Positions 24,766-33,750 of a DNA stretch of 58,483 bases are shown here, in pieces. Within the stretch, counting starts at the first letter, position 1. Each line of letters opens with the position of its first letter. The translations under genes and the position numbers were made by a program. The notes beneath the pieces were generated by a model. The model had not been told where the DNA came from, did not search any database, and saw only the letters and a list, made by a program, of their open reading frames with translations. The DNA comes from DASVRZ01 sp038228695 (GTDB lineage: Bacteria > Verrucomicrobiota > Verrucomicrobiia > Chthoniobacterales > DASVRZ01), in the NCBI GenBank assembly GCA_038228695.1, contig JBBRPA010000019.1:1-58483 (forward strand). Reading direction: 5' to 3'.

Positions 24766-26567
24766 AGGAATGCCGCACACGTGCCATCGTCGTCTGCCTT
24801 TGCCTTGTGGCACTGTTCAGCGGCTTCTCCGCGCGCCTGATCCACCTGCAGGTGAATCAGCACGACCAGTATGCCGCGCTGGCGGACGCCAAGCACATCG
24901 TGCGCAAACCGATCTTTGCCCAGCGCGGGCAGATTGTGGATGCGAATCGGGAAATCCTCGCCGACAACATCTCCGTCCAGACCGTCTATGCCGATGCCTC
25001 ACACATCCTCAACCCCGAACCGGTGAAGACGGAAAAAGCCCTCGCAAGGGCTAAGGAAACCGCCCAAATTACGGCGCGTTTTCTCGGTCTCTCCGAAGAC
25101 GAGGTTAGGGCAAAAATTCTTACCGATCGCCGTTTCATCGTCCTGAAAAAAGAGGTGGACCAGATCACCGCCAGCGCCCTCCAAACGGAACTCTCCCGGC
25201 GCAACCTGCGTGGAATTTATTTTTTGGAGGATTTCAAACGCGTCTATCCGAATGGCGACATGCTCTGCCATGTGCTGGGCTACCTCGACAACGAGCACAA
25301 CGGTCTCTCCGGACTCGAAAAAAGTATGGATAGCTACCTGCAGCAGCATGACGGCTACCGTCTGACCGAGCGTGACCGCACCGGCAAGGAGATCGTGCTT
25401 TACCGTGGCCAGGAACGCCCCGCGCAGGATGGTTATACCGTCCAATCAACAATCAACCTTAGCATTCAAGCCATCGCCGAAGCAGAACTCAAGACCGCCT
25501 GCCAGAAATACCGTCCGAAAGGTGCCACCATCATTATCATGAAACCCCAAACCGGGGCGATTCTGGCCATGGCCTCATGGCCGGCATTTGACAACAATGA
25601 TGCTAATAATGCATCTTCCGAAGTCGCCAAGAATCACGCTATTCTCGACATGGTGGAACCCGGATCGACTTTTAAGATCGTCGCCACCGCCGCCGCCTTC
25701 GAGGAAGGCATTGTCAACGACGACACGCGCATTTATTGCGAGGGCGGACGCTTTAATTATGGGGGCCGCATCCTCCGCGACCACCATGCCTACGGCGATT
25801 TAACCGTCCATGATATCCTCATGAAATCCAGTAATGTCGGTGTCGCGAAACTCGCCCTGCAACTCGGCGAACAGCGATTCCACGACTACGTGCGTCGCTT
25901 CGGTTTCGGCGACCGCACCGGCATTGATCTCCCCGGTGAGATCAGCGGTCGGGTCAATCCGCCGTTCAACGGCGACAAAGTCGCCATCACCCGCGTGCCG
26001 ATGGGACAGGCTGTGTCCGTCACCCCGATCCAGCTTTGCTCCGCCATGGCCGCGATCGCCAATGGCGGAACGCTCATGATGCCTCAGGTCGTGGATAAAA
26101 TAATCGCCCGCGATGGCCATGTGGTTTCGCAGTTTGATCCCGTCCCAGTCCGCCGGGTCGTCTCCAAGGAAACTTCGCACCGGATCATCGATGCTCTCAA
26201 AGACGTGGTTAGTAAAAAAGGTACTGCCGAACTAGCCGCCGTGGAAGGTTTCAAAGTCGCAGGAAAAACCGGCACCGCGCAGAAGGTCAATCCAGCCGGC
26301 GGCGGTTACATGCAAAACAGATATGTGGTTAGCTTTTGCGGATTCATGCCCGCTGACGATCCGGCGTTTGTCGCCTACGTGCTGATAGACGATGCGGCCA
26401 CCCCGTCCCACCTAAACTTCGGAGGACTCGTTGCCGCACCCGTTTTTGCCAATGTGGCCCGAAAAGTCGCTCGGGTCCTCGATCTCCAGCCTGATCCCAC
26501 GCTGCTGAACGAAAGCGCGGACCAGCTCAAGAAAGTTTCTAACACCACGGATTTTTCCGACCAGTAA
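24762..26567 (+). CDS. ftsI: Penicillin-binding protein, septal transpeptidase FtsI (PBP3)
   Basis: The 601-residue class B PBP has an N-terminal membrane helix (about 9-27), a pedestal domain and a transpeptidase domain. The active-site Ser302 is in EPGSTFKI, with KSSN (SxN motif) near residue 355 and AGKTGTAQK (KTG) near residue 505. It crosslinks septal peptidoglycan with FtsW. It overlaps the ftsL gene by 4 bases and is followed by murE after a 4-base gap. No C-terminal PASTA domain is seen. Confidence 0.95.
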   Translation: MKECRTRAIVVCLCLVALFSGFSARLIHLQVNQHDQYAALADAKHIVRKPIFAQRGQIVDANREILADNISVQTVYADASHILNPEPVKTEKALARAKETAQITARFLGLSEDEVRAKILTDRRFIVLKKEVDQITASALQTELSRRNLRGIYFLEDFKRVYPNGDMLCHVLGYLDNEHNGLSGLEKSMDSYLQQHDGYRLTERDRTGKEIVLYRGQERPAQDGYTVQSTINLSIQAIAEAELKTACQKYRPKGATIIIMKPQTGAILAMASWPAFDNNDANNASSEVAKNHAILDMVEPGSTFKIVATAAAFEEGIVNDDTRIYCEGGRFNYGGRILRDHHAYGDLTVHDILMKSSNVGVAKLALQLGEQRFHDYVRRFGFGDRTGIDLPGEISGRVNPPFNGDKVAITRVPMGQAVSVTPIQLCSAMAAIANGGTLMMPQVVDKIIARDGHVVSQFDPVPVRRVVSKETSHRIIDALKDVVSKKGTAELAAVEGFKVAGKTGTAQKVNPAGGGYMQNRYVVSFCGFMPADDPAFVAYVLIDDAATPSHLNFGGLVAAPVFANVARKVARVLDLQPDPTLLNESADQLKKVSNTTDFSDQ

Positions 26568-26571
26568 ACTC

Positions 26572-28056
26572 ATGCTCCTAAAAACGCTGATCTCCAAAAC
26601 ACCGATCGAAGAAGTCGCGGGATCGACCGACCGCGAGATCGCAGCGATTGCCTACGATTCCCGCCGGGTCGGCCCGGGCTCGCTTTTTGTTGCCTTACGC
26701 GGAGAGAAACTGGACGGAGGCGACTATATTCATCAAGCGATCGAAAAGGGCGCAGAGGCGATCCTTACCGACACGGCGGTCAGCCATCCGAAGGTGACCA
26801 CGATTCGCGTGTTAGACAGTCGCACGGCGCTTGCCGATCTTTCCTGCGCTTTTTATCGCAATCCGGCCTCCAAATTGAAGCTGATCGGCGTTACCGGAAC
26901 AAACGGAAAAACAACGACCACCTATCTCCTGAAGCATTTGTTGGAAAGCGCTGAACTCCGCTCCGCCTTAATCGGGACGGTGCGCTATGAAATCGGCGAG
27001 CGCATTCTGCCTGCGGCACGGACTACGCCCGAGTCCCTCGAGTTGAACGACTTACTTCACCAGGCGGTCAACGCAGGCGCAAAGGCAGCCGTCATGGAAG
27101 TTTCCTCTCACGCGCTCGTGCAAAAGCGTGTGCGCGGACTCGAGTTCGACGCCGCGATTTTCACTAACTTAACCCAGGATCACCTCGACTATCACAAAAC
27201 CATGCAGGCCTATTTCGAGGCCAAGGCTCTGCTCTTTTTGCAAATGGCCGAGCAGACGCGGAAGAAAGGAACCGGTGTTGTTAACATCGACCAACCGCAG
27301 GGTGCACAACTCGTGACCCGCTTTGAAAAAGAACTTCCTTTCATCACCTACGGCCTGAGTGTCGCAGCCCAGTTCCGTGCGACTAACATCCGGGCCAGCG
27401 GAAACCTAACCAGCTATCAACTCGATGCCCGTGGAAAGAGTTATCTTGTCCGGATTCCTTTGATCGGGCGCTTCAATGTTTACAACTCACTCGCCGCGCT
27501 TGCGGCCGCCAGCGCGATCGGCCTCTCCGTCCGCGATTGTGTCAAGGCGCTCGCCAACGCCCCACAAGTCCCCGGACGGCTCGAATCGGTCCCAGTCAAA
27601 CGCCAGTTCCAAGTCTTCGTTGACTACGCTCACACCGACGACGCGCTCCTCAATGTCCTCCGCACCCTGCGCGAACTGAATCCGGCACGTCTGATTGTTG
27701 TCTTCGGCTGTGGAGGCGACCGGGACCGCGCCAAACGCCCCAAAATGGGCGCGGTCGCCAGTGCGAATGCGGATTATTCGATTGTCACCTCCGACAATCC
27801 TCGGAAGGAATCCCCCTCCGCCATCATTGCCGAGATCACTAATTCCATGCATCCGGGAAAATACGAAGTGGTAGAAGACCGTGCCGAGGCCATCTTCCGC
27901 GCCATCTCTCTCGCCCAGCCACAAGATGTCGTTTTGATCGCCGGGAAGGGCCACGAAACTAACCAAGAATTTGCCGATCACATCGTTCCCTTCAACGACG
28001 TCGAGGTCGTTCGCAGCGCCGTAGGCGCGCAACCAGTAAAACTCGCGGAGCTATGA
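26572..28056 (+). CDS. murE: UDP-MurNAc-L-Ala-D-Glu:meso-diaminopimelate ligase MurE
   Basis: This is a 494-residue Mur ligase. ATP-binding is at GVTGTNGKTTTTYL (about 105-118), and Mur ligase motifs TTPESLEL and EVSSHAL are present. The DNPR motif at 408-411 is the residue set that selects meso-diaminopimelate rather than lysine. It adds the third residue of the stem peptide, so this organism's wall should be DAP-type. The stop overlaps the murF start (ATGA). Confidence 0.97.
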   Translation: MLLKTLISKTPIEEVAGSTDREIAAIAYDSRRVGPGSLFVALRGEKLDGGDYIHQAIEKGAEAILTDTAVSHPKVTTIRVLDSRTALADLSCAFYRNPASKLKLIGVTGTNGKTTTTYLLKHLLESAELRSALIGTVRYEIGERILPAARTTPESLELNDLLHQAVNAGAKAAVMEVSSHALVQKRVRGLEFDAAIFTNLTQDHLDYHKTMQAYFEAKALLFLQMAEQTRKKGTGVVNIDQPQGAQLVTRFEKELPFITYGLSVAAQFRATNIRASGNLTSYQLDARGKSYLVRIPLIGRFNVYNSLAALAAASAIGLSVRDCVKALANAPQVPGRLESVPVKRQFQVFVDYAHTDDALLNVLRTLRELNPARLIVVFGCGGDRDRAKRPKMGAVASANADYSIVTSDNPRKESPSAIIAEITNSMHPGKYEVVEDRAEAIFRAISLAQPQDVVLIAGKGHETNQEFADHIVPFNDVEVVRSAVGAQPVKLAEL

Positions 28057-29423
28057 ACCCGACGCCGCTTACTACCGCCGCCTCGCTTGCTGAAGGGACC
28101 CTCTCCCCGGGTGTAGCTTCTGTTACTATTCGCCGTGTCGTCACCGACAGTCGCGACATCCAGCCGGGCGATCTTTTCGTTGCCCTCAAGGGGCCCAATC
28201 ACGACGCCCACCACTTCATTTCGGAAGTCGCTGAGCGCGGTGCCGCCGCTGTGATGGTTCACGAAAACGTGGAGTCCACCCTCCCCACGATCCGCGTGAA
28301 GGATACCCTCACGGGACTGCAAACCCTAGCCTCAAACTACCGGTCTACCCTCCGAACCCACGTTGTTGGCATCACTGGCAGCAACGGAAAAACTAGCACT
28401 AAGGATCTAACCGCCGCCGTCTTCGGCAGTCGCTTCACCGTCTGCAAAACCCGCGGGAATCTCAACAATCACATCGGCCTTCCTCTTTCCGTCCTTGCGA
28501 TCGACGATTCCCACGAAGTGGCGATTTTGGAAATGGGAATGAATCACGCGGGCGAGATCGCGCCACTCGCCGCCATCGCCCGATCTCACGTCGCGATTAT
28601 TACTAACATCGGTACTGCCCACATCGAATTTCTTAAAACCCGAGAAGCGATCGCGGCCGAGAAGGCGGAACTGGCGTCCGCCGTTACTCCCGAAGGATTG
28701 GTCATCCTCAACGCCAACGACGCATTTACCCCATGGATCAGCGAGCGATGCAGCGCCGTGGTGACCACCGCCGGTATTGAAACCGGCGACCTCTCTGCCA
28801 CAGACCTAGCCTCCGATGCCGAGGGCACTTCGTTCATCGTCCGTTTTCAAGGTGAGGAATGCAGCGCGTTCCTACCCATTCCAGGCCGTCACATGGTTGG
28901 CAACGCACTCCTCGCTATTAGCGCCGGGCTTGCCCACGGCGTCAACCTCCCCTCTGCAGTCGCAGCGCTCGCGCACGTTCAACTCACCGCCGGTCGACTG
29001 GAATCCCGGGAAATCGCAGGAATTCATTTTCTCGATGATACTTATAACGCAAATCCCGACTCGATGCTCGCGGCACTAGCCACTCTCGAGAGCTTGCCTT
29101 GCTCTGGGAAACGGATTGCCGTCCTCGGAGCGATGGGAGAACTCGGCGAACAATCCGAAGCCGGACATCGCCAAGTCGGAGCGGCAGCTGCTAACATCGA
29201 CATCCTCGTCACCGTTGGGGAGACTGCCGACTGGATCGCTGATGAGGCCAGCCAAAGCGGAACCCCGCAGGTGATTCGCACCGCCGACACAGCTCAAGCA
29301 GCGGCCGCGCTGCTCAGCATTCTCCAGCCCGGTGATTGCGTTCTCGTTAAAGGCAGTCGCTCGGCGCGCATGGAACAGGTCATCGCCGAACTAACCATCA
29401 GCCTCCAATTCGCTTCCTCCTAA
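28053..29423 (+). CDS. murF: UDP-MurNAc-tripeptide:D-Ala-D-Ala ligase MurF
   Basis: This is a 456-residue Mur ligase with GITGSNGKTSTKDL as the ATP site (about 109-122), ILEMGMNHAGEI, ITNIGTAHIE and DDTYNANPDSM, all MurF-typical. It joins the D-Ala-D-Ala made by Ddl to the tripeptide precursor in the cytoplasm. It overlaps murE by 4 bases. Its TAA stop overlaps the mraY ATG by one base (TAATG), so the three genes are translationally coupled. Confidence 0.97.
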   Translation: MNPTPLTTAASLAEGTLSPGVASVTIRRVVTDSRDIQPGDLFVALKGPNHDAHHFISEVAERGAAAVMVHENVESTLPTIRVKDTLTGLQTLASNYRSTLRTHVVGITGSNGKTSTKDLTAAVFGSRFTVCKTRGNLNNHIGLPLSVLAIDDSHEVAILEMGMNHAGEIAPLAAIARSHVAIITNIGTAHIEFLKTREAIAAEKAELASAVTPEGLVILNANDAFTPWISERCSAVVTTAGIETGDLSATDLASDAEGTSFIVRFQGEECSAFLPIPGRHMVGNALLAISAGLAHGVNLPSAVAALAHVQLTAGRLESREIAGIHFLDDTYNANPDSMLAALATLESLPCSGKRIAVLGAMGELGEQSEAGHRQVGAAAANIDILVTVGETADWIADEASQSGTPQVIRTADTAQAAAALLSILQPGDCVLVKGSRSARMEQVIAELTISLQFASS

Positions 29424-30532
29424 TGTTATACTATCTTTCCCAACTGGGCAGTGATTCGGCACTTCATTCCGCGCTCAACGTCTTTAAGTATGTTAGCTTT
29501 CGCGCGGCGTCAGCGGCAATCACCGCATTTCTCCTCTGCCTGCTCTTTGGAAACCTAGTCATCCGGAAACTGATCTCTCTGAAGGTGGGTCAGCCGATCC
29601 GGACCAAAGAGGAAGTCCATAAACTTTATGAATTGCACGGCGCAAAGAAAGGTACCCCGACGATGGGCGGCGTGCTCTTGATGGGTTCCGTAGTTATATC
29701 CACCTTTCTCTGGGCGAAACCGGATAATCATTTCGTCTGGCTGATTCTCTTCTCGGTGATCTATCTGGCTACAATCGGCTTCATCGACGACTACCTGAAG
29801 GTTAAAAAGAAGAAATCGGACGGCCTTTCCGGTCGCCTCAAACTGGTCGCGCAATTTCTCCTAGCTGCGGGAGTGACAACTTTTCTTCTCAAGGATCCCA
29901 CCTCCGCCTCGCTCACCCGCCAGCTTTACGTGCCCTTCTTCAAAGAACCCATTTACTCTTTTGGCCTTGTCACTGCCTTTCTCTTCTATTCTGCAATCAT
30001 TGTCGGCACGTCCAACGCGGTCAACCTGACCGATGGTCTGGACGGTCTCGCGACCGGGTGCACTATCACCACGGCGGTGGCTTACGCGGTTTTCTCCTGG
30101 GCCACCGGAAACTTCGTCGTGGCCAAATACCTGCAGATTCCGCATAACGTTTTTGCCTCCGAACTCACCGTCGCCTGCATGGCCTTGGCTGGAGCCGGCC
30201 TCGGGTTCCTCTGGTTTAACGCCCACCCCGCACGGGTTTTCATGGGCGACACCGGTTCACTTTCCATCGGCGGCATGCTAGCGGTCGTCGCCATCTGCAG
30301 CAAACAAGAGCTTCTTCTCCTCGTCGTCGGCGGAATTTTTGTGATCGAGGCGCTCTCCGTCATTATTCAGGTGATCAGCTTCAAAACGACCGGGAAACGG
30401 GTCTTCAAGATGTCTCCGATTCACCACCATTTCGAGTTGATGGGCTGGAAGGAAAATACCGTCATCGTTCGTTTCTGGATTATGTCTCTCATTTTTGCCC
30501 TCCTCGGACTCGCCACACTGAAACTGCGCTAA
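29423..30532 (+). CDS. mraY: Phospho-N-acetylmuramoyl-pentapeptide transferase MraY
   Basis: This 369-residue polytopic membrane enzyme has about ten transmembrane helices. Family motifs include GTPTMGG near residue 77, the IGFIDDYLK aspartates near 115, NAVNLTDGLDGLA near 193, FMGDTGSLS near 273, and MSPIHHHFE at the cytoplasmic loop. It forms lipid I from UDP-MurNAc-pentapeptide and undecaprenyl phosphate. It is preceded by murF and followed by murD two bases later. Confidence 0.97.
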   Translation: MLYYLSQLGSDSALHSALNVFKYVSFRAASAAITAFLLCLLFGNLVIRKLISLKVGQPIRTKEEVHKLYELHGAKKGTPTMGGVLLMGSVVISTFLWAKPDNHFVWLILFSVIYLATIGFIDDYLKVKKKKSDGLSGRLKLVAQFLLAAGVTTFLLKDPTSASLTRQLYVPFFKEPIYSFGLVTAFLFYSAIIVGTSNAVNLTDGLDGLATGCTITTAVAYAVFSWATGNFVVAKYLQIPHNVFASELTVACMALAGAGLGFLWFNAHPARVFMGDTGSLSIGGMLAVVAICSKQELLLLVVGGIFVIEALSVIIQVISFKTTGKRVFKMSPIHHHFELMGWKENTVIVRFWIMSLIFALLGLATLKLR

Positions 30533-30534
30533 CC

Positions 30535-31869
30535 ATGAATTTCTCCGGGAAAAAAATCGCTGTGCTTGGACTCGCCCGGAGTGGCGAGTCGGTTGCACGC
30601 CTGCTTTTTTCCAAAGGAGCCAACGTGACCGTGATCGACTCGGGCGTTTCAGAAGTCCTTCGCGAACGGGCCACCAAATTGTGCGCGTTCGGCATCTCCG
30701 CAATCACAGGGGTATCCTCATTTCCCGATCCGGTTTTCGACCTCGTTGTCGTTAGTCCCGGCATTGATCTCGCCAGTCCTTTCGCTCGTCAGTTCACTGC
30801 GCGGGGAATCCCGGTTACAGGCGAACTGGAAGTAGCGTGGCAGTTTTGCACGAAACCCGTCATCGCCATCACCGGCACCAACGGCAAGACCACAACCACC
30901 GAGTTGATCAACGCCATGCTCAACCATGCGGGCCATCCCACCGTGGCCTGCGGCAACATTGGACGACCCTTTTCCGAGGTCGTCGCGAACGAGCAGGACA
31001 CCCTCGAATGCCTGACCATTGAGGTTAGTTCATTCCAATTGGAGACGATCTCTAGCTTCCATCCCAAGATCGCTCTTTGGCTAAATTTCAGCCCCGATCA
31101 TCTCGACCGTTATCCTCATATGGACGACTATCGCCGGGCCAAACTGCGCATTTTTGAGTATCAAGACGCGACCGATATTGCGATCTGCAATGCAGCGAAC
31201 GAACTTCCCCATCTCGCCGCTCGCAAGATCACTTTCAGCGCGCACGGTCTTCCCGCGGATCTAACCGTAAAAAACGATTCCATCGCGTGGCAGGGCGAAC
31301 CTGTCGCTCGACTCGATTCATTCCAACTTATCGGGCGGCATAACATCGAAAATCTCATGGCTGCCCTAGCCGTTGGCCAAGCCCTTGACATCCCTTTTCC
31401 TAGCCTCCTTCCCGCTCTGCAAAACTATCGGCCCTCGCCGCACCGCTGCGAACTCGTCGCCACCGTTGAGGGTGTCCGCTACATCAACGACTCGAAGTCC
31501 ACCAACGTCGATTCACTCGCCCAGGCGCTCTCCGTCGGCGACGCCCGCGTCATCCTCATTGCCGGCGGCAAGGACAAGGGTTTTGACTTCGCTGCGATTC
31601 GCAATCTCGTTGCCGGGAAAGTCGCCCACGCCATTCTCATCGGCGAGATGGCCGGGCGTATTGCGCGCGACTGGGAAGGTGCCGTTCCCTGCCAAACAGC
31701 CGTCACCCTGCAGGACGCCGTTGCCCTTGCTCATGATCTAGCCCACCCCGGCGACACGGTGCTGCTTTCTCCGGGCACCTCATCCTTCGACATGTTTCGC
31801 GATTACGCGGATCGCGGGGAACAATTTCGCCACGCTGCCAGAAACCTCTCCAACACCATCACACCATGA
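30535..31869 (+). CDS. murD: UDP-N-acetylmuramoylalanine:D-glutamate ligase MurD
   Basis: This 444-residue ligase has a Rossmann N-terminus (AVLGLARSGESVA), VVSPGID, GTNGKTTTTELI (ATP site near residue 118), NFSPDHLDRY and NDSKSTNVDS, a MurD signature. It adds D-glutamate to UDP-MurNAc-L-alanine. It overlaps the next gene, the LysM protein, by 4 bases (ATGA). Its position between mraY and ftsW matches the classical cluster. Confidence 0.97.
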   Translation: MNFSGKKIAVLGLARSGESVARLLFSKGANVTVIDSGVSEVLRERATKLCAFGISAITGVSSFPDPVFDLVVVSPGIDLASPFARQFTARGIPVTGELEVAWQFCTKPVIAITGTNGKTTTTELINAMLNHAGHPTVACGNIGRPFSEVVANEQDTLECLTIEVSSFQLETISSFHPKIALWLNFSPDHLDRYPHMDDYRRAKLRIFEYQDATDIAICNAANELPHLAARKITFSAHGLPADLTVKNDSIAWQGEPVARLDSFQLIGRHNIENLMAALAVGQALDIPFPSLLPALQNYRPSPHRCELVATVEGVRYINDSKSTNVDSLAQALSVGDARVILIAGGKDKGFDFAAIRNLVAGKVAHAILIGEMAGRIARDWEGAVPCQTAVTLQDAVALAHDLAHPGDTVLLSPGTSSFDMFRDYADRGEQFRHAARNLSNTITP

Positions 31870-32594
31870 ACATCAAAAATCTGTTCCAAAAAGCAAAACC
31901 CAAACAACTCAACGCCAGCACCCGCCGCGCCTCCATCGCCGCCGCCGAGGACTACGACAACGACGAACCCAACGTCCGTCTCTCGCGAGCTTTTCTCGTC
32001 GTGATGCTACTCCACGTCGTCGCGGTCGGGGGTATCTTCGCCTTCAGTTCGCTGAAGAAAAACGCGCCGGCCACCATCGAACCCGCCGTCGAAGATCTCA
32101 ACTCGAAAACGGCTGACATCCCTTCTGACAGCCGAACCTACAAGGTCGCATCAGGCGATAGTCTCGGCAGCATCGCCTCCACCTTTGGCTTGACCCGGAA
32201 CGATCTCGAGACAGCTAACAACCTCGGGGAATCCAGCAAGATCCAGCCCGGCGACAAATTGATCATTCCCGCCAAATCCAGCGCCCAGCCAGTCCCACTC
32301 AACGTGCAGAAGCTTCTTCAACTTTCCCAAAGCCCGAAAGCCGAGACAGTCAAAAGCGTCAAACCCGCCTTACCCGTTCCTGTTTCTAACAAAATGGTCA
32401 AGACCGCCGAGGCGGTCAAAAGCGTTCCCACCAGCGATTCGGCCGAAACCATCTACGTCGTCCAAAAAGGAGACAACCCCGTGGTCATCGCCAAAAAGCA
32501 CGGCATCAAATACGCCGACCTAATCGAAGCTAACAAAATCACCGATCCGAAAAAACTCCAGATCGGACAGAAGTTAATCATTCCAAAGAAATAA
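31866..32594 (+). CDS. Membrane-anchored LysM-domain protein within the dcw cluster
   Basis: The 242-residue protein has a cytoplasmic N-terminus of about 40 residues, one transmembrane helix (about 41-60) and two periplasmic LysM domains: YKVASGDSLGSIAS to LIIP (about 95-137) and IYVVQKGDNPVVIAK to LIIPKK (about 197-242). A Lys/Val-rich linker joins them. LysM modules bind the glycan strands of peptidoglycan. It overlaps murD by 4 bases and precedes ftsW by 4, a slot empty in the classical cluster. It may act as a septal wall sensor or anchor, loosely analogous to FtsN; this is inference. I know no named orthologue. Confidence 0.88.
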   Translation: MNIKNLFQKAKPKQLNASTRRASIAAAEDYDNDEPNVRLSRAFLVVMLLHVVAVGGIFAFSSLKKNAPATIEPAVEDLNSKTADIPSDSRTYKVASGDSLGSIASTFGLTRNDLETANNLGESSKIQPGDKLIIPAKSSAQPVPLNVQKLLQLSQSPKAETVKSVKPALPVPVSNKMVKTAEAVKSVPTSDSAETIYVVQKGDNPVVIAKKHGIKYADLIEANKITDPKKLQIGQKLIIPKK

Positions 32595-32598
32595 GCCC

Positions 32599-33747
32599 AT
32601 GATGCATTCCCGCGGAGTCTATTTTCTGGTCATCGCCGTGCTCGCCGTCATGACGGTGGGCCTCGTCATGCTGTCCAGCACAGGAGCCTTCGCGGCCGAC
32701 AATCACGGCGACCCCTCTAAATTCCTCCGCCAGCAATCCGCCTGGCTAGCCATCGGAGTGGTTACAGCCGTCGTAGTCTCGATGACTGACTATCATCTCT
32801 GGCAAAAGATCTGGCCCTTTCTCCTTGGCCTCACGATCATCCTGCTCATCCTTTGTCTCCCTCCGTTCGGTCACAAGATTAATGGATCCTACCGATGGAT
32901 TCGCCTCGGCGGCTTCAGCTTTCAACCGTCTGAGTTAGCCAAACTTGCCGCGATCACTTTTCTCGCCTCTTGGTTTACTAAACATCAGGCCCGGGCAGCC
33001 ACCGCGCTCCACGGCTTCCTGATCCCACTCTCCGTGATCGGTGTGATGCTCCTCCTCATCCTCCGAGAGACCGATCTTGGCGCGACCATGCTGATTGCTA
33101 GCACCATGTTTGCCATTATGTATATGGCCGGCAGCCGCATCCGCTACTTCCTGCCGATGATCATTGTCGGTGCGCTTGGTCTTTTCTTCGTGATTAAAAA
33201 AATGCCCGAGCGCGCCGACCGTATTCTGGCCTACCGGAACCTCGAGAAATACAAGGAATCCGACGGCCTCCAGCAATACGCCGGACTCACCGCCCTCGGT
33301 TCCGGGGGCGTGGAGGGTCTTGGTCTCGGTAATGGTCGGCAAAAATTGCTCTACCTTCCCTTCGCCCACACCGATTTCATCTTCCCAGTTATTGGCGAGG
33401 AACTCGGACTGCCTTTCACCCTCGGGATCGTCTCCGCTTATGTCGTGATGATTGTTTGCGGGACCTTCATTTCTCTTACCTCGCGCGATCAGTTTGGGAT
33501 GCTTCTAGGCATGGGATGCGTCATGCTTTTATCCATTCAGGCGGCGGTAAACATCGGCGTTACGACCGCCCTGCTTCCTAACAAAGGCATGCCCCTGCCT
33601 TTTGTTAGCTACGGAGGATCCAACCTCTGCCTCTGCCTGCTCTACATCGGCATTCTCGTCAGCATCCACCGCCGCAGCGAAGTCACCACGATGGCCTCGA
33701 TCCCGCAAGTGTTAGCAGCCCGCACCCGAAAAACGATCCGCCTCTAA
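32599..33747 (+). CDS. ftsW: Septal peptidoglycan polymerase FtsW (SEDS family)
   Basis: This is a 382-residue membrane protein with about ten transmembrane helices. SEDS motifs are present: GSYRWIRLGGFSFQPSELAK near residue 98, RETDLGATML near 155, YLPFAHTDFIFPVIGEELG near 252 and PLPFVSYGGSNL near 333. With FtsI it polymerises septal glycan strands from lipid II. It lies between the LysM gene and murG with 4 and 3 base gaps. Confidence 0.96.
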   Translation: MMHSRGVYFLVIAVLAVMTVGLVMLSSTGAFAADNHGDPSKFLRQQSAWLAIGVVTAVVVSMTDYHLWQKIWPFLLGLTIILLILCLPPFGHKINGSYRWIRLGGFSFQPSELAKLAAITFLASWFTKHQARAATALHGFLIPLSVIGVMLLLILRETDLGATMLIASTMFAIMYMAGSRIRYFLPMIIVGALGLFFVIKKMPERADRILAYRNLEKYKESDGLQQYAGLTALGSGGVEGLGLGNGRQKLLYLPFAHTDFIFPVIGEELGLPFTLGIVSAYVVMIVCGTFISLTSRDQFGMLLGMGCVMLLSIQAAVNIGVTTALLPNKGMPLPFVSYGGSNLCLCLLYIGILVSIHRRSEVTTMASIPQVLAARTRKTIRL

Positions 33748-33750
33748 ACC

